Below, in pieces: positions 10,582 through 20,281 of a DNA stretch of 64,000 nucleotides. Each line of letters begins with the position of its first letter. Positions within the stretch are counted from its first letter, which is position 1. Source of the DNA: Niastella populi (GTDB taxonomy: Bacteria > Bacteroidota > Bacteroidia > Chitinophagales > Chitinophagaceae); NCBI RefSeq assembly GCF_002078015.1, contig NZ_LWBP01000186.1, positions 53,924-117,923 on the forward strand, given 5' to 3'. The notes below the pieces were generated by a model that saw nothing but the letters and a program-made list of their open reading frames with translations, had not been told where the DNA came from and did no database searches. A program made the position numbers and the translations under genes.

Positions 10582-10871
10582 GGGCGGACGGCCAAATGTG
10601 AAACCCCCGACTCCATCGGGGCAGGCTGTGAAACGGCAAACCTCAGCACGGCGTTCGTCGGCAAACGGCAATTCGCCTTCGCCAGACTACGGCGAACAAG
10701 TCGGCATCCGAAGCGTAAGCGAAGGCGGAGGCAACCGGCTCGAATTTCGGGCGGCGCAAGGTCGTAAACAAATTCCAAATTTCGCGAGCCCATTCACGTT
10801 TCACGTTTGCCGTTTCACGTTTCGCGAGCCCATTCACGATTCACGGCACAACAAGACGATTTTAATTTCTA
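10582..10871. repeat. Intergenic repeat block with 7-bp tandem units and a foldback
   Basis: This gap between SusD and the GH36-like gene is built of short repeats and has no credible ORF. From 10792 to 10845 it reads as 7-bp units of the form WTTCACG: ATTCACG, TTTCACG, TTTGCCG, TTTCACG, TTTCGCG, a 5-bp break, then ATTCACG twice. An 18-bp direct repeat, TTCGCGAGCCCATTCACG, occurs at 10781 and 10821, exactly 40 bp apart. GTGAAACGGCAAAC (10628-10641) is the exact reverse complement of GTTTGCCGTTTCAC (10805-10818), so the block can fold back over about 190 bp. Function unknown; it could affect expression of the distal genes. Confidence 0.75.
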
Positions 10872-13103
10872 ATGATGACCAGCAAAAAGAATATACCACA
10901 CAAAACCCTGTCGCTATCGCTCCTGTGTTTACTACTTGTGCCATGTTTGGCTGTTTCCCGGCAAAAACTGGTAGCAGCCGACAGTATAGTAATAAGTAAT
11001 GACTATGTAAAGGTTGTCGCGGATCTTCAAACCGGCAAAGTGCATTACCGGTTTACTTCCGGTACGCAATTTGAAAACACGGTGGCCTATGTGCAGGATG
11101 TAAAAACCGGTATGTTGACGTCAACTGCTTTTGGCGGTCACCAGGGTTCTGCCGATGAACTCAGCGATCCCCTCGGAAAAGCCATTTGTCTCAACCTGGT
11201 ACATGAAGATGCTGCACAGCCGCTTCGCCTTACACAGTATATAACAGTTTACGAAAAGCAGCCGTTTATCTTACTAAGCGCTATAGCAACAGCCAAAGCC
11301 GGAGGCGCAATGGTTGAAACGCGGAATATTTCTCCATTAACTGTTCTGCCTGCGGCACAGGGAAAAATTACAACCCCTGGTAAAAGGGTATTATTTACCG
11401 ATTACCCGTTCGATAACGACAACTGGGTAGATGTGATCTCGCGCCCCTGGGGAGAGGCCCCGGTTTCCGGCATCAGCTACGAACTGGCATCAGCATATGA
11501 TCAACAAACAAGGAATGGGTTTACTGTCGGCAGCCTGGTGCATGATTTCTGGAAGACCGGTATCAGGTATGGTACAGGTGCGGTTAGTAACCGGATAGAT
11601 TCTTTTATCGTCTATGGCGGCGCCGCTACGAAAGACGATCCATCATTACCTGATTCCTATGGCGGTAAAGATGGCACGCATGATTATATACAGCATGGCA
11701 CCCAAATGGGTGGAGCAGTTGCTTCGCCGCTTATCTATTTCTCTGCATCGGAAGATGTGCGCAACGACCTGCTGCAGTTTGGGAAAACAGTAAAACGAAT
11801 AGCCGGCAGCCGAAACTGGACGAAGGCCGTGCCATTTTACTGGAACAGCTTCGGGGTAGAAGGGGTGTTGGGTTATGAAAAAGTAATGATGCCCGGCGAT
11901 GTGGCCAAAGTGTGCGACTTTCTTCATTCACTGAACAATTTCAATAAGAGCACGCAGCCGGTATTGAGCATCGACTCTTACGACCAGGGTATTTATTCTA
12001 CGGAAGTATTACAGTCGGTAGGCCGTTATGGAAAGAAGAAAGGCCAGCAAATGGGTTTTTATTTTATTCCCTTTGCCTTGTGGACCTGGAAAAACAATAT
12101 CAACAATGCCACGCTCACTAATACCAGCCATGCATTGAAAGATGTGATACTGCTCGATGATAATAATAATTACGTTCCGTATAAGGATGGAGAATGGGGC
12201 GCCTTCCCGCTCGATCCCACGCATCCCGCTACAAGAGATTATATCATAGGGCAACTGCAAAAGGCCAAAGCCATTGGTGCGAAATTTATAAAGATCGATT
12301 TTCTCTCCGCCGGTGCATTGGAATCTTCCAGGCGATACCACCCGCAGGTTCGTTCAGGCATCCAGGCCTATAACTATGGAATGAAAATGCTTAAACAACT
12401 GGTAGATTCGATAATGGGACCTGATATTTTTATTACGCAGGCTATCTCGCCCCTGTTCCCACACCAGTACGCGCATACGCGTTTTTTATCAACCGATGTG
12501 TATTCGCATCTGCGCAATGATCAGTCGGGGTTTCCCCATTATGGCAGTACCTGCGCCTCTATGATCAGCGCAACGCATTTCTGGTGGACGCAAGGCACTC
12601 TATGGCCCTATACAAATATGGATGTGGTGGTAATGAAGAACTTTCAGAAGAATAAAGACCTCACCGAAACGGAAGTGAAAGTGCGGCTCTTCTCTATGAT
12701 GGCACTGGGAAGTATTTTGGGCGATGGCACCGATTTCAGAAATAAGGAATCGGCAGCAAGGGCCCGTCGATACTTAAACAATGCGGCCATCTGTGATTTT
12801 TTCAGCACGCCAAAAGCGTTTACCCCACTTCATTTTCCTGTAGGAAACGGCCAAAGCCAGCAGTTGAGTTTTTATTTGCCCGGCGATACCCTGCTCGTTG
12901 CGGCATTCAATTTCGATGATGCGAAGCCGTTCACGGAAACCTTTGAACGCACTGAACTGCAATGGCCCGATAAAGCATATAGCTTACGCGATCTGTTAAC
13001 AGGGCATGAAGTAGGGAAGATCGCCAAAGGCCAGACCGCCTTTACGCTAAGTGTGCCGGTAAAAGACGCCCTGATGATACAACTTGTTCCGGCTGAAAGA
13101 TAA
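10872..13103 (+). CDS. Secreted GH36-like (clan GH-D) alpha-galactosidase
   Basis: 743 residues with an N-terminal signal peptide (hydrophobic core LSLSLLCLLLVPCLAV). An N-terminal beta-sandwich is followed by a TIM barrel whose strand KFIKIDFLSAG carries the clan GH-D type KxD motif; Asp476 is the probable nucleophile by family analogy. Downstream are ITQAISPLFPH, STDVYSHL and a C-terminal beta domain. These features match alpha-galactosidase/melibiase-like proteins common in Bacteroidota glycan loci, though overall similarity to textbook GH36 enzymes looks distant. It follows SusD and precedes the epimerase by 28 bp, so free alpha-galactose is a sensible product. ATGs at 10872 and 10875 are both usable starts. 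Enzyme class fairly sure, exact linkage not. Confidence 0.75.
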   Translation: MMTSKKNIPHKTLSLSLLCLLLVPCLAVSRQKLVAADSIVISNDYVKVVADLQTGKVHYRFTSGTQFENTVAYVQDVKTGMLTSTAFGGHQGSADELSDPLGKAICLNLVHEDAAQPLRLTQYITVYEKQPFILLSAIATAKAGGAMVETRNISPLTVLPAAQGKITTPGKRVLFTDYPFDNDNWVDVISRPWGEAPVSGISYELASAYDQQTRNGFTVGSLVHDFWKTGIRYGTGAVSNRIDSFIVYGGAATKDDPSLPDSYGGKDGTHDYIQHGTQMGGAVASPLIYFSASEDVRNDLLQFGKTVKRIAGSRNWTKAVPFYWNSFGVEGVLGYEKVMMPGDVAKVCDFLHSLNNFNKSTQPVLSIDSYDQGIYSTEVLQSVGRYGKKKGQQMGFYFIPFALWTWKNNINNATLTNTSHALKDVILLDDNNNYVPYKDGEWGAFPLDPTHPATRDYIIGQLQKAKAIGAKFIKIDFLSAGALESSRRYHPQVRSGIQAYNYGMKMLKQLVDSIMGPDIFITQAISPLFPHQYAHTRFLSTDVYSHLRNDQSGFPHYGSTCASMISATHFWWTQGTLWPYTNMDVVVMKNFQKNKDLTETEVKVRLFSMMALGSILGDGTDFRNKESAARARRYLNNAAICDFFSTPKAFTPLHFPVGNGQSQQLSFYLPGDTLLVAAFNFDDAKPFTETFERTELQWPDKAYSLRDLLTGHEVGKIAKGQTAFTLSVPVKDALMIQLVPAER

Positions 13104-13131
13104 ACCAGTTTTGAAGACGATAAATTCGTAC

Positions 13132-14205
13132 ATGCTAATAACCAAACCAACAGTAACGGGCACAACCGTATGGCAGCATGCCGGTAAGAAAAGCGAACCA
13201 CCTGCAACCGTTATTTTGCAGAACAGGGAAATTACTATTGAACTTACAAATATCGGTTGCGCCATTACCGCCATATATACGCCCGACCGGTATCATATAA
13301 TAAAGAATATTGTAGCGGGATTTACCGGTCATGAATTATATACAGTAAACAAAGACTACCTGGGTTGCGTTGTTGGCCGGTATGCCAACCGCATCGACCA
13401 GGGAACATTTAACCTGAATGGAACCACCTGGCAGCTCAGTGTGAACGATGCGCCCAACCATTTACACGGCGGCTGGAGCGGGTTCAGCCACAAAATATGG
13501 CAGCTGGCTGAAACGGTTGAAAACGAGACCGAATGCGGGGTGGTGTTTACGTATGTAAGTCCCGATGGGGAAGAAGGATATCCCGGCAGGGTTATGGTAT
13601 CGGTGCAGTACATTTTAAACAACGATAACCAGCTGCATATGGTGTACCGGGCCACCACCGATAAAAGCACACCGCTTAACCTCACCAATCACAGTTATTT
13701 TAATTTGACGGGTTTTGCAGATCATAATATTCATAATCATCACCTGCAGATACTGGCCGGTGAGTACACTGAAAAATCATTGCGTAATACCCCAACAGGA
13801 GTATTGAAAAAAGTGCACAACACTTCGTTGGATTTTACAAGTCCCCGCCTTATCGGAAATGACATTCATAGTTTTCCCGTCGATATGGGGTACGATCACA
13901 ATTTTATCTTAAGCCATACCGCTGCAAACAAAATAAAAAAGGCTGCTGTATTAAGTGAAGGAACAACCGGGCGTACGCTTACAGTTTATACCAGCAAGCC
14001 GGCCATACAATTGTATACGGCCAATCACTGGGATGGCAGCATTATTGGCCGCCAGGGTATAGCGTATAAGAAACATGGCGGTGTTGCCCTTGAAACACAA
14101 TCATGGCCCGATAGTGTCAATCACGCTCATTTCCCCAATACCATTTTACATCCCGGCGAAGAGTATAATTCTACCACGGTTTTTGAATTTGGGGTGATGG
14201 ATTAA
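13132..14205 (+). CDS. galM: Aldose 1-epimerase (mutarotase)
   Basis: 357 residues from the ATG at 13132; the in-frame TTG at 13084 would overlap the upstream gene. It interconverts alpha and beta anomers of galactose or glucose. Family motifs are in order: VVGRYANRID, NHLHGG, LTNHSYFNL (His in the catalytic region), GYDHNFIL, and a C-terminal ALETQSWPDSVNH whose Glu is the expected catalytic base. No signal peptide is obvious, suggesting a cytoplasmic enzyme. It is the last gene of the SusC-SusD-GH36-like operon and is followed by a strong two-way terminator, fitting the final step of galactose processing before the Leloir pathway. Confidence 0.93.
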   Translation: MLITKPTVTGTTVWQHAGKKSEPPATVILQNREITIELTNIGCAITAIYTPDRYHIIKNIVAGFTGHELYTVNKDYLGCVVGRYANRIDQGTFNLNGTTWQLSVNDAPNHLHGGWSGFSHKIWQLAETVENETECGVVFTYVSPDGEEGYPGRVMVSVQYILNNDNQLHMVYRATTDKSTPLNLTNHSYFNLTGFADHNIHNHHLQILAGEYTEKSLRNTPTGVLKKVHNTSLDFTSPRLIGNDIHSFPVDMGYDHNFILSHTAANKIKKAAVLSEGTTGRTLTVYTSKPAIQLYTANHWDGSIIGRQGIAYKKHGGVALETQSWPDSVNHAHFPNTILHPGEEYNSTTVFEFGVMD

Positions 14206-14364
14206 ACCGGATCAACAGGCATTTCAATTTTGGAACAGATCAATTTTGTTTTGAACCGGCCATTTCGAATTGAAAAGGTGATCTGTGCGACAAAATTGGG
14301 GCTGTTTTATGCAACAAATAGTTTATAGCAGACATACAGCATGGCCCCGGCAGGCAAACCCGGG

Positions 14365-14404
14365 CCACAAAAAAAGGATCGCGTAAGCGGTCCTTTTTTT
14401 GTGG
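14365..14404. terminator. Bidirectional intrinsic terminator
   Basis: A 17-bp stem (CACAAAAAAAGGATCGC against GCGGTCCTTTTTTTGTG, one G-T pair) closes a GTAA loop at 14383-14386. A-tract and T-tract flank it on both sides, so it can stop both the epimerase operon (+) and the converging lyase gene (-). Confidence 0.9.
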
Positions 14405-14422
14405 TTTGTACAGGTGTTGCCG

Positions 14423-15691
14423 TTATTTTACAAACGTAAAAGTGATCGTTTTTGAATTTCCGGCAGTGCCTTTTGCATCATCTTCGGTGTAAGGCGTGGC
14501 TTTTAACGTATAAGTGCCGAGTGCCGGCGGGTTCCAGTTGCCATAGTAATAATTGCCATCGTCATCGTCGCCATGTAACGCATAGGGCGATTCACTGTCT
14601 GTATATTTCCTGCTTTGTTCACCGCTTAATTCCATCTTTACACTGGCGCTGGGGGTAGTGGTAGTTACCCTGATATTCACTTTGGTTAGTCCCAGCGCGC
14701 TCAGGCTGATGGTTTGTCCGTTGGCGATCGACATTACTTCTTTTTCTGTGTCGGAGTTGACGAGCCTGAAATCGGTAATGCTCATAGTGGAGGCCGATAT
14801 GGCAGGCGATGTAGGTGCGGAAACCGGATCGGTGGTGGAGGAAACAGGTGTATTATAGTTCGGCTTCGGCGCCATATCTTCATAGGTTGCCCATTCATTA
14901 CCTATTTTGATGTCATCATAATAAAGTACCCGCAGGCTGGTTTCCGTTGTGCTGCTGCCGTTCCAGTCAGATTTATAAATGCCCATTTTCAGGTAGGGAT
15001 AATGAAAATCATCATCTTTGAGGCTATACATGTTGGGGCCACTCCGGTTCAGGATCTTTACACCATTGCGCCAGAACTCGATCAATCCGTCGGAGCCGGA
15101 GGAATGTTTAACATGCATAACATAGGCCTGCCATTTATCCTTTTCAAAAACACCCAGGTCGACCCAACTGCCCAGTATTCTTATATACAACCGGTCTTTC
15201 CTTACCCTCAGGCAAAGTGCAGGGGTTTCGCCGCCGCCCTGGTGCCACTGGGAAAGTACTTCATCGTCTTCATCGTACTTATATTGAGCCGATGGTGCGT
15301 ACAAGGCATAAGAATACCAACGGTTAAGGCCTGTAATAGGGGGGAAACTTAGTTCGGCTCTCGTGCCGCCATTGGTTTCACGGTCGCCCGACCTTAACTC
15401 AAAGCGCGCACATCTGGAGCCCTGAAAAACAGGGTCAGTTACAGCTGTGATTCCATAGGAGGTGGATGTTTGCCTGCTTACCCCAATGCTTAGCCAGGTG
15501 AGCAATTCGATATTGTCGGCCCAGTCAAGGCTTTGTAACGAACTGATCCGTGCCGTTGATTTGCTGTTCACCAGCATTGCATCGTCGGCTGGGTCGGTTA
15601 TTTCTTTTTTACAGGATACGAGCAATGCTACGATCAAAGAGGTGGCCAGCAACCGCCGGTTGAAACGGAAGGAATTGTGTGATTTGTACAT
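14423..15691 (-). CDS. Heparin-lyase-I-like polysaccharide lyase lipoprotein (copy 1)
   Basis: 422 residues from the ATG at 15691; a TTG-initiated form could begin at 15715. The lipobox LLVSC puts the lipid on Cys27. Residues about 55-270 resemble the heparin lyase I/alginate-lyase-like jelly-roll family: GGTRAELSFPP, NRWYSYALYAP, LSQWHQGGG, YVMHVKHSSGSDGLIEFW and a YYDDIKIG strand. A Ser/Thr/Pro linker and a C-terminal Ig-like domain (YYYGNWNPPALGTYTLKA) follow. It probably cleaves an acidic polysaccharide at the cell surface; the substrate cannot be read from sequence. A close paralogue lies at 31.4-32.7 kb. It is a single-gene unit, convergent with the epimerase operon. Confidence 0.8.
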   Translation of the reverse strand: MYKSHNSFRFNRRLLATSLIVALLVSCKKEITDPADDAMLVNSKSTARISSLQSLDWADNIELLTWLSIGVSRQTSTSYGITAVTDPVFQGSRCARFELRSGDRETNGGTRAELSFPPITGLNRWYSYALYAPSAQYKYDEDDEVLSQWHQGGGETPALCLRVRKDRLYIRILGSWVDLGVFEKDKWQAYVMHVKHSSGSDGLIEFWRNGVKILNRSGPNMYSLKDDDFHYPYLKMGIYKSDWNGSSTTETSLRVLYYDDIKIGNEWATYEDMAPKPNYNTPVSSTTDPVSAPTSPAISASTMSITDFRLVNSDTEKEVMSIANGQTISLSALGLTKVNIRVTTTTPSASVKMELSGEQSRKYTDSESPYALHGDDDDGNYYYGNWNPPALGTYTLKATPYTEDDAKGTAGNSKTITFTFVK

Positions 15692-16378
15692 TAGTTTTTC
15701 ATTTGAGGTTATCAATTAGAAAATATATCCCACTCGCATCATCAGTGTATTTTAAGACTGTGATACGTTAAATAATTTTTCTCCCGGGCTAAACAGGTGT
15801 TGTTTCCATAACCTGCCTGCCCGGCCAATATGTATTGATTTTTGCCGGTGCCGTGGGAAACTCAATAAAAATACCAGGAATGAAATCAGTCGGCCGTTTA
15901 CCTGGACTTTACATGTTTCTGTGAAAAACAAAAACTGTTGGGATGCGTCAGTTTTGACGCTCCTGTTACTGTTATACTTACGGTGTAGGGGGAGGGGTAA
16001 TTGTAGTTTGGTTTGGTTACACGGAAAAGGTAAGAATGATCAAATATAGGGGAACAGGAATTGAAAAGAAAAAGAAAAAGCCTTTACAGGTTGGAAAAGG
16101 CCCGCTGTGAGGAATACGTATGCTTGCATAAACTGGCAAAAACACCTGCACCCCTTAGTTATTTGTTGTAAATAATCAATTTTTTTTAACTGCTATCAGT
16201 GATTAAGCGCGCTTACATGGCTACTTTCCAAAACGTATTTTGCTTCATATGTAAACTATATCGCATGTTTAGCCGATGCATACGACAACATAAAAAAAGC
16301 TGGATAGACATCCAGCTTCGTGTAAATCAGACCTATGAAAGCGTTATGAAAAGTTATTTATTTAATAACTGCGAGTTT
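15692..16378. other. Intergenic region with two minus-strand hairpins
   Basis: No credible gene. It should hold the promoter of lyase copy 1, but I see no convincing TAnnTTTG box. A weak hairpin (GCCTTT 16080-16085 with AAAGGC 16096-16101) is followed on the minus strand by TTTTTC repeats. A better terminator at 16292-16318 is listed separately. Confidence 0.5.
16292..16318 (-). terminator. Intrinsic terminator for the beta-helix gene
   Basis: AAGCTGGAT (16297-16305) pairs perfectly with ATCCAGCTT (16310-16318) around a 4-nt loop. On the minus strand the stem is followed by seven T residues. It lies about 60 bp past the stop of the gene at 16379. Confidence 0.85.
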
Positions 16379-19300
16379 TTATCTTATAAGGTTTAAGCTG
16401 CCTTTTTTAGTGATTGTTCTATTATCGTTCAATCGCAATGTGGCTACGTACACATAGATGCCAACCGGTTGCGGTTTCCCATTGTAGGCGCCATCCCAGC
16501 CGGCGCCCGGGTCGCTGGTTTCAAATACTTTTTGTCCCCATTGATTAAAGATCATCAGCCGCATGGTCTTCACTACATTGCTGTATACTTTGAACACGTC
16601 ATCCTGTCCGTTGCCATTTGGTGTGAACATGTTGGGGAAGAATACCTGGTCGTCGAGCGTCTGGCTTCTCAGGCGCTGGGAGAATACCGGCGGGCAATCA
16701 TATCTTGTACCCAGGGCCTGTACAATGAGGCCTGTGGTATCGAGGCCCGATAAACCGGTTACGATATGGGTAGTGCCCGTTTTGCCGGAGGAAGGAACAT
16801 CCCAGTTTGTGCCATTACGCGAAACCAGATAACCGGTGGCGTTAGTGACCGCATTCCATTTAAAACGAAGGGTATTTCCGCTTACTGAGTCAACTGTAAG
16901 CTCCAGCGCACCGAGCGGGTAGCAAATGGTGAATTCATATGCACCGATATCGGGTCGTATCACACTTCGGGTACTGTCGTTGATATCGCGTGGAATAGTT
17001 GTTACCGGCATACCGCGGTTTTCGAAAGGTACCAGACCTGGCGTAAGATCGCCGCCGGGTGCATTGATATAGCCGGGATCGATGCTTACCGAGTTGGTAT
17101 CTTTTTTAACCGCAAGCCAGTCGCTCAGCTGTGCATAGCTTTTTCCGGCCATGATGCCGGTATTATTGATACCGGTTGAAGCAGCTATGAAGTAGTTGTT
17201 GTAATCAGCTTTAAGGTCGTTATCGGTTCCGTTTATAAAAATGCCTGTTTTTGTTCCGGCGCCGCCTCTCCTGATGGTAATACAATTATTCCTGAACTCT
17301 GAGCCAACGGTGGGGTTACCCATTAAAGCAATACCACCCGTCATAATACCGGCATTGGTAGTACCGGTTGAATCGTCGAGCGAAACGGTGTTGTGATATA
17401 TTTTCAGGTGGTTCGAGTTCCTTGTGTAAATACCGTACTGACGGCCTACGCCGTAAAAGTTATACATCGCATTGTTGCTGACGATACCGGGTGAGGCAGC
17501 CATACCGGCCACTGTTTCAAAGTGAATACCGTGTGCTTCTACCGTAGCCACTTTGCCGTTATAGATCAGGTCATGCACTTTGTTCCTTGAGATCTGCATG
17601 CCATGCGACGTAACCCCAAAGGAATACGATTGCCGTACATAAATGCCATTGAAGTTGGTAAATACAGTTCGGGTAGGCTGGCTGATGTCATTACTGTCAA
17701 CCACACATTTTGAAACGCCATCGAGGTAAATACCGGCGGCGCAAACATCCTGTATGGTATTTCCAACAAAAACGTTGCCTGCAGGGATATACGAAGGCGG
17801 CAGATAAGTGCGGGATGTATTGGTTATACCATAGTATCCGCCGGTGATCCTGTTGTTGATAAAACAATTGCTGTCGCTAAGAGAAGCATTGGCAATGTCG
17901 ATCGCATTGGTTGCGCTGTTATTTATAACAATACCTGCAAAACCCGAAGTGGTTACATTGGTACCCATGGTTATGCTGCAATGTTTTATGGTATTGTGGT
18001 CGGCATCGCCCATCAGGTGTACGCCATAACCATATGATGCGCCGGTTACTTTTATATTCAGGCTGTCGATGGTAATGTAGTCGGTGCCATTTAGTTTTAT
18101 TGCCGCCCGGTTATCATTGCTGGTTGCTGCATATGCCATGGTATCGCCGTTGCATTTAAAAGTAACCGTTTGGGTAGGCGAGGTGTTCATGGCCGGCAGC
18201 GATAACTGCTCATTATAGGGCCCGGTATTGGGTGCTACATTGAATACTACAGGGCCGGTTACACCGCATTGCATAGCCAGTGCGGCATCGCTGAACGAGG
18301 TGAAATTGATACCGCCGGTGGGCTGGGTTGAATTGATGGTATATACGCCGCCGGGTAATTTGGTGTGAATGATAACTCTGATAGGCGCTGAATACATGGT
18401 ATGGCCAAGACAGGTTACTGCCGCGCGGTAGTAAGTTGTTGTAGCCGGTAAGATATCCATAGCAGGGTAGGCGAGGCCGGTGCTGATATCGTTATACGTG
18501 CCATTTGCCGTGCTTGCGCTTTGCCACGTATACGTTTGTCCCACACCCCAGGAATTGCCTTTCAATCCCAATGCGATGGTAGGGCCAAAACATAAAACCG
18601 AATCGGGCAATACGGTGGATACGCCGGGTTTAACCGGTGTTTGGCACAGTGGGGTTACAAACTCGTAACAACCGGGATCGGGATTCAGCGTACTGCGGGT
18701 GGCATTGATGATATCTGTAGTTATGTTCACGAAAAACGCCATGTTATCTATCGGCTGCGCCCTTGGTACAAAATTGAAAGCCGCGAGGTCGGTATACATG
18801 GGGTCTTCATATACCGAGGAGAAATCGAGGCCGGTTACCTGTTGCCAAAGGGGTAACGAGTCCAGCACCTGGTTGGCAAGCGAACCTACCGCATTGATAA
18901 AATCTGAACCGGTGACATTATAAACATTCCGGTTACAGTTAAAGCGGGTCATCGTTTTCTCCAGCGTAATACCATAGTTCCAGTCGCTGGTTAATCTTGA
19001 AATGGTAATGATATTGTTCAACACATTCACATCGCTTACATTTTCGAAGTATAGTCCATCGCTTTCCTGGCCATAGATGGTCTGATCGTCGATTGAAATG
19101 GTGTTGTGGTAAACATTGAAGAAGGAAGCAGCCGCAAAACGCGAAGCTATTCCATACTGTATACCGTTTGAACTGAAATCGTAAATAAGATTGCTGGCAA
19201 ACAGGTTTACATTACCGGCCGCTCCCTGTGCAGAATTAAGGATGCCATATATGAAACTTCCCCAAATGGCATTACTGATATGGAAGTTGTGAATTTTATT

Positions 19301-20149
19301 ATTGATGATCTTTACGTTCTGGTCGAATAAGTTGAGATAAACGCCCGAGACCTTTGAATTGGCATGGGGCCCGCCCTGCAGATCGTTCCCGTTTGCCACC
19401 GTGCCGTCGTTATAGCTCAATTGAATGCAGGTGGTATATGAATCGGAAATAGTATTGTTTGAAATTATGTTGTTCTGCATCAGTACGGGTGAACCCGACA
19501 CCGGCACGCTGCTTAGCGTAATCCCCGTGTTCCCGCCCGAAATAGTGTTGTTCCTGATCTGGTTGTTATCGCAATTGCTGTTACCTGCCGCGGTAGCAAA
19601 ACCATGGTTGCCGTTGATCACGATGCCTTCATTGTTGGCAGGTGTGGTAGCGTTGGTGGGCAGAACGATCTGGCAATTCTGAATAGTATTATTGTCTGCG
19701 TTATTCAGCAGGTGAAATCCATAACCGTATTGGCCGGCCGCCTGTGGTGTTATGCGAAGGTTGTTAAAAGTTACATAACTGGTGTTCTCCAGTTTTATAC
19801 CGGCCCGGCTATTGGTATTGTTTGAGGTGAAGGAAAGTGTAACACCGTTACAATTGAAGGTGATGGTATTGGCAGCGGATGTACCCGTCAGGCTGTTGAG
19901 ATGAACCTGCTCATTGTACGGGCCCGTTCCTGCCGCTACGTTAAATACGATGGGGCCGCTTAGCCCGCTTTGCATGTAAGCAACTGCATCATTGAACGTC
20001 TGGAAATTGGCGCCGCCTGTGGGTAATGTTGAGTTGATGGTGTAGGTGCCCGAAACCTGGGCTTTTGCGACATTGTAGGCGCAGAGTTGAGCGCAAAAGA
20101 GAATTGGGATTACCTTTCTGAATAGTTGCTCATGCAAAATCGCTGGCAT
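16379..20149 (-). CDS. Large secreted right-handed beta-helix protein with T9SS type B tail
   Basis: 1256 residues with a signal peptide ending in NVAKAQ. The body is two tandem copies of one module: GTYTINST...GPIVFNVAAGTGPYNEQ near residue 34 and GVYTINST...GPVVFNVAPNTGPYNEQ near residue 600. Each is followed by a run of N-rich parallel beta-helix rungs (repeated NNxI, GIYxxN and DNNxI turns) and each block ends in a DxGxYEF sequence. The last ~85 residues are a gliding-motility/CHU_C-type C-terminal domain (FFPNMFTPNGNGQDDVFKV ... FNQWGQKVFET ... WDGAYNGKPQPVGIYVY), which directs export through the type IX system and surface attachment. A carbohydrate-active or adhesive role is typical of beta-helix cargo, but no catalytic residues are recognised. 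It is a single-gene unit. Confidence 0.85.
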   Translation of the reverse strand: MPAILHEQLFRKVIPILFCAQLCAYNVAKAQVSGTYTINSTLPTGGANFQTFNDAVAYMQSGLSGPIVFNVAAGTGPYNEQVHLNSLTGTSAANTITFNCNGVTLSFTSNNTNSRAGIKLENTSYVTFNNLRITPQAAGQYGYGFHLLNNADNNTIQNCQIVLPTNATTPANNEGIVINGNHGFATAAGNSNCDNNQIRNNTISGGNTGITLSSVPVSGSPVLMQNNIISNNTISDSYTTCIQLSYNDGTVANGNDLQGGPHANSKVSGVYLNLFDQNVKIINNKIHNFHISNAIWGSFIYGILNSAQGAAGNVNLFASNLIYDFSSNGIQYGIASRFAAASFFNVYHNTISIDDQTIYGQESDGLYFENVSDVNVLNNIITISRLTSDWNYGITLEKTMTRFNCNRNVYNVTGSDFINAVGSLANQVLDSLPLWQQVTGLDFSSVYEDPMYTDLAAFNFVPRAQPIDNMAFFVNITTDIINATRSTLNPDPGCYEFVTPLCQTPVKPGVSTVLPDSVLCFGPTIALGLKGNSWGVGQTYTWQSASTANGTYNDISTGLAYPAMDILPATTTYYRAAVTCLGHTMYSAPIRVIIHTKLPGGVYTINSTQPTGGINFTSFSDAALAMQCGVTGPVVFNVAPNTGPYNEQLSLPAMNTSPTQTVTFKCNGDTMAYAATSNDNRAAIKLNGTDYITIDSLNIKVTGASYGYGVHLMGDADHNTIKHCSITMGTNVTTSGFAGIVINNSATNAIDIANASLSDSNCFINNRITGGYYGITNTSRTYLPPSYIPAGNVFVGNTIQDVCAAGIYLDGVSKCVVDSNDISQPTRTVFTNFNGIYVRQSYSFGVTSHGMQISRNKVHDLIYNGKVATVEAHGIHFETVAGMAASPGIVSNNAMYNFYGVGRQYGIYTRNSNHLKIYHNTVSLDDSTGTTNAGIMTGGIALMGNPTVGSEFRNNCITIRRGGAGTKTGIFINGTDNDLKADYNNYFIAASTGINNTGIMAGKSYAQLSDWLAVKKDTNSVSIDPGYINAPGGDLTPGLVPFENRGMPVTTIPRDINDSTRSVIRPDIGAYEFTICYPLGALELTVDSVSGNTLRFKWNAVTNATGYLVSRNGTNWDVPSSGKTGTTHIVTGLSGLDTTGLIVQALGTRYDCPPVFSQRLRSQTLDDQVFFPNMFTPNGNGQDDVFKVYSNVVKTMRLMIFNQWGQKVFETSDPGAGWDGAYNGKPQPVGIYVYVATLRLNDNRTITKKGSLNLIR

Positions 20150-20236
20150 AGCAGAGAATGGTTTAAAATAGGTTATGGGATGATTTAGGTAAAGGATAAG
20201 GGTCAGTTAGTTGCGAAACAATTACAATTACATCAA

Positions 20237-20272
20237 AGAAAGGGATGGAGCACCTGTTCGTGAGTCCATCCC
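20237..20272 (-). terminator. Likely terminator after the T9SS type A protein
   Basis: GGGATGGA (20242-20249) pairs with TCCATCCC (20265-20272). On the minus strand it is followed by a short T-rich stretch (TTTCTTT). It lies 10 bp beyond the stop at 20282. Confidence 0.6.
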
Positions 20273-20281
20273 CTGTTAAGT

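Noticed and set aside
16199..16396. 65-codon plus-strand frame near 16.2 kb
   Set aside because: It runs through the terminator and into the end of the beta-helix gene on the other strand; no family features.
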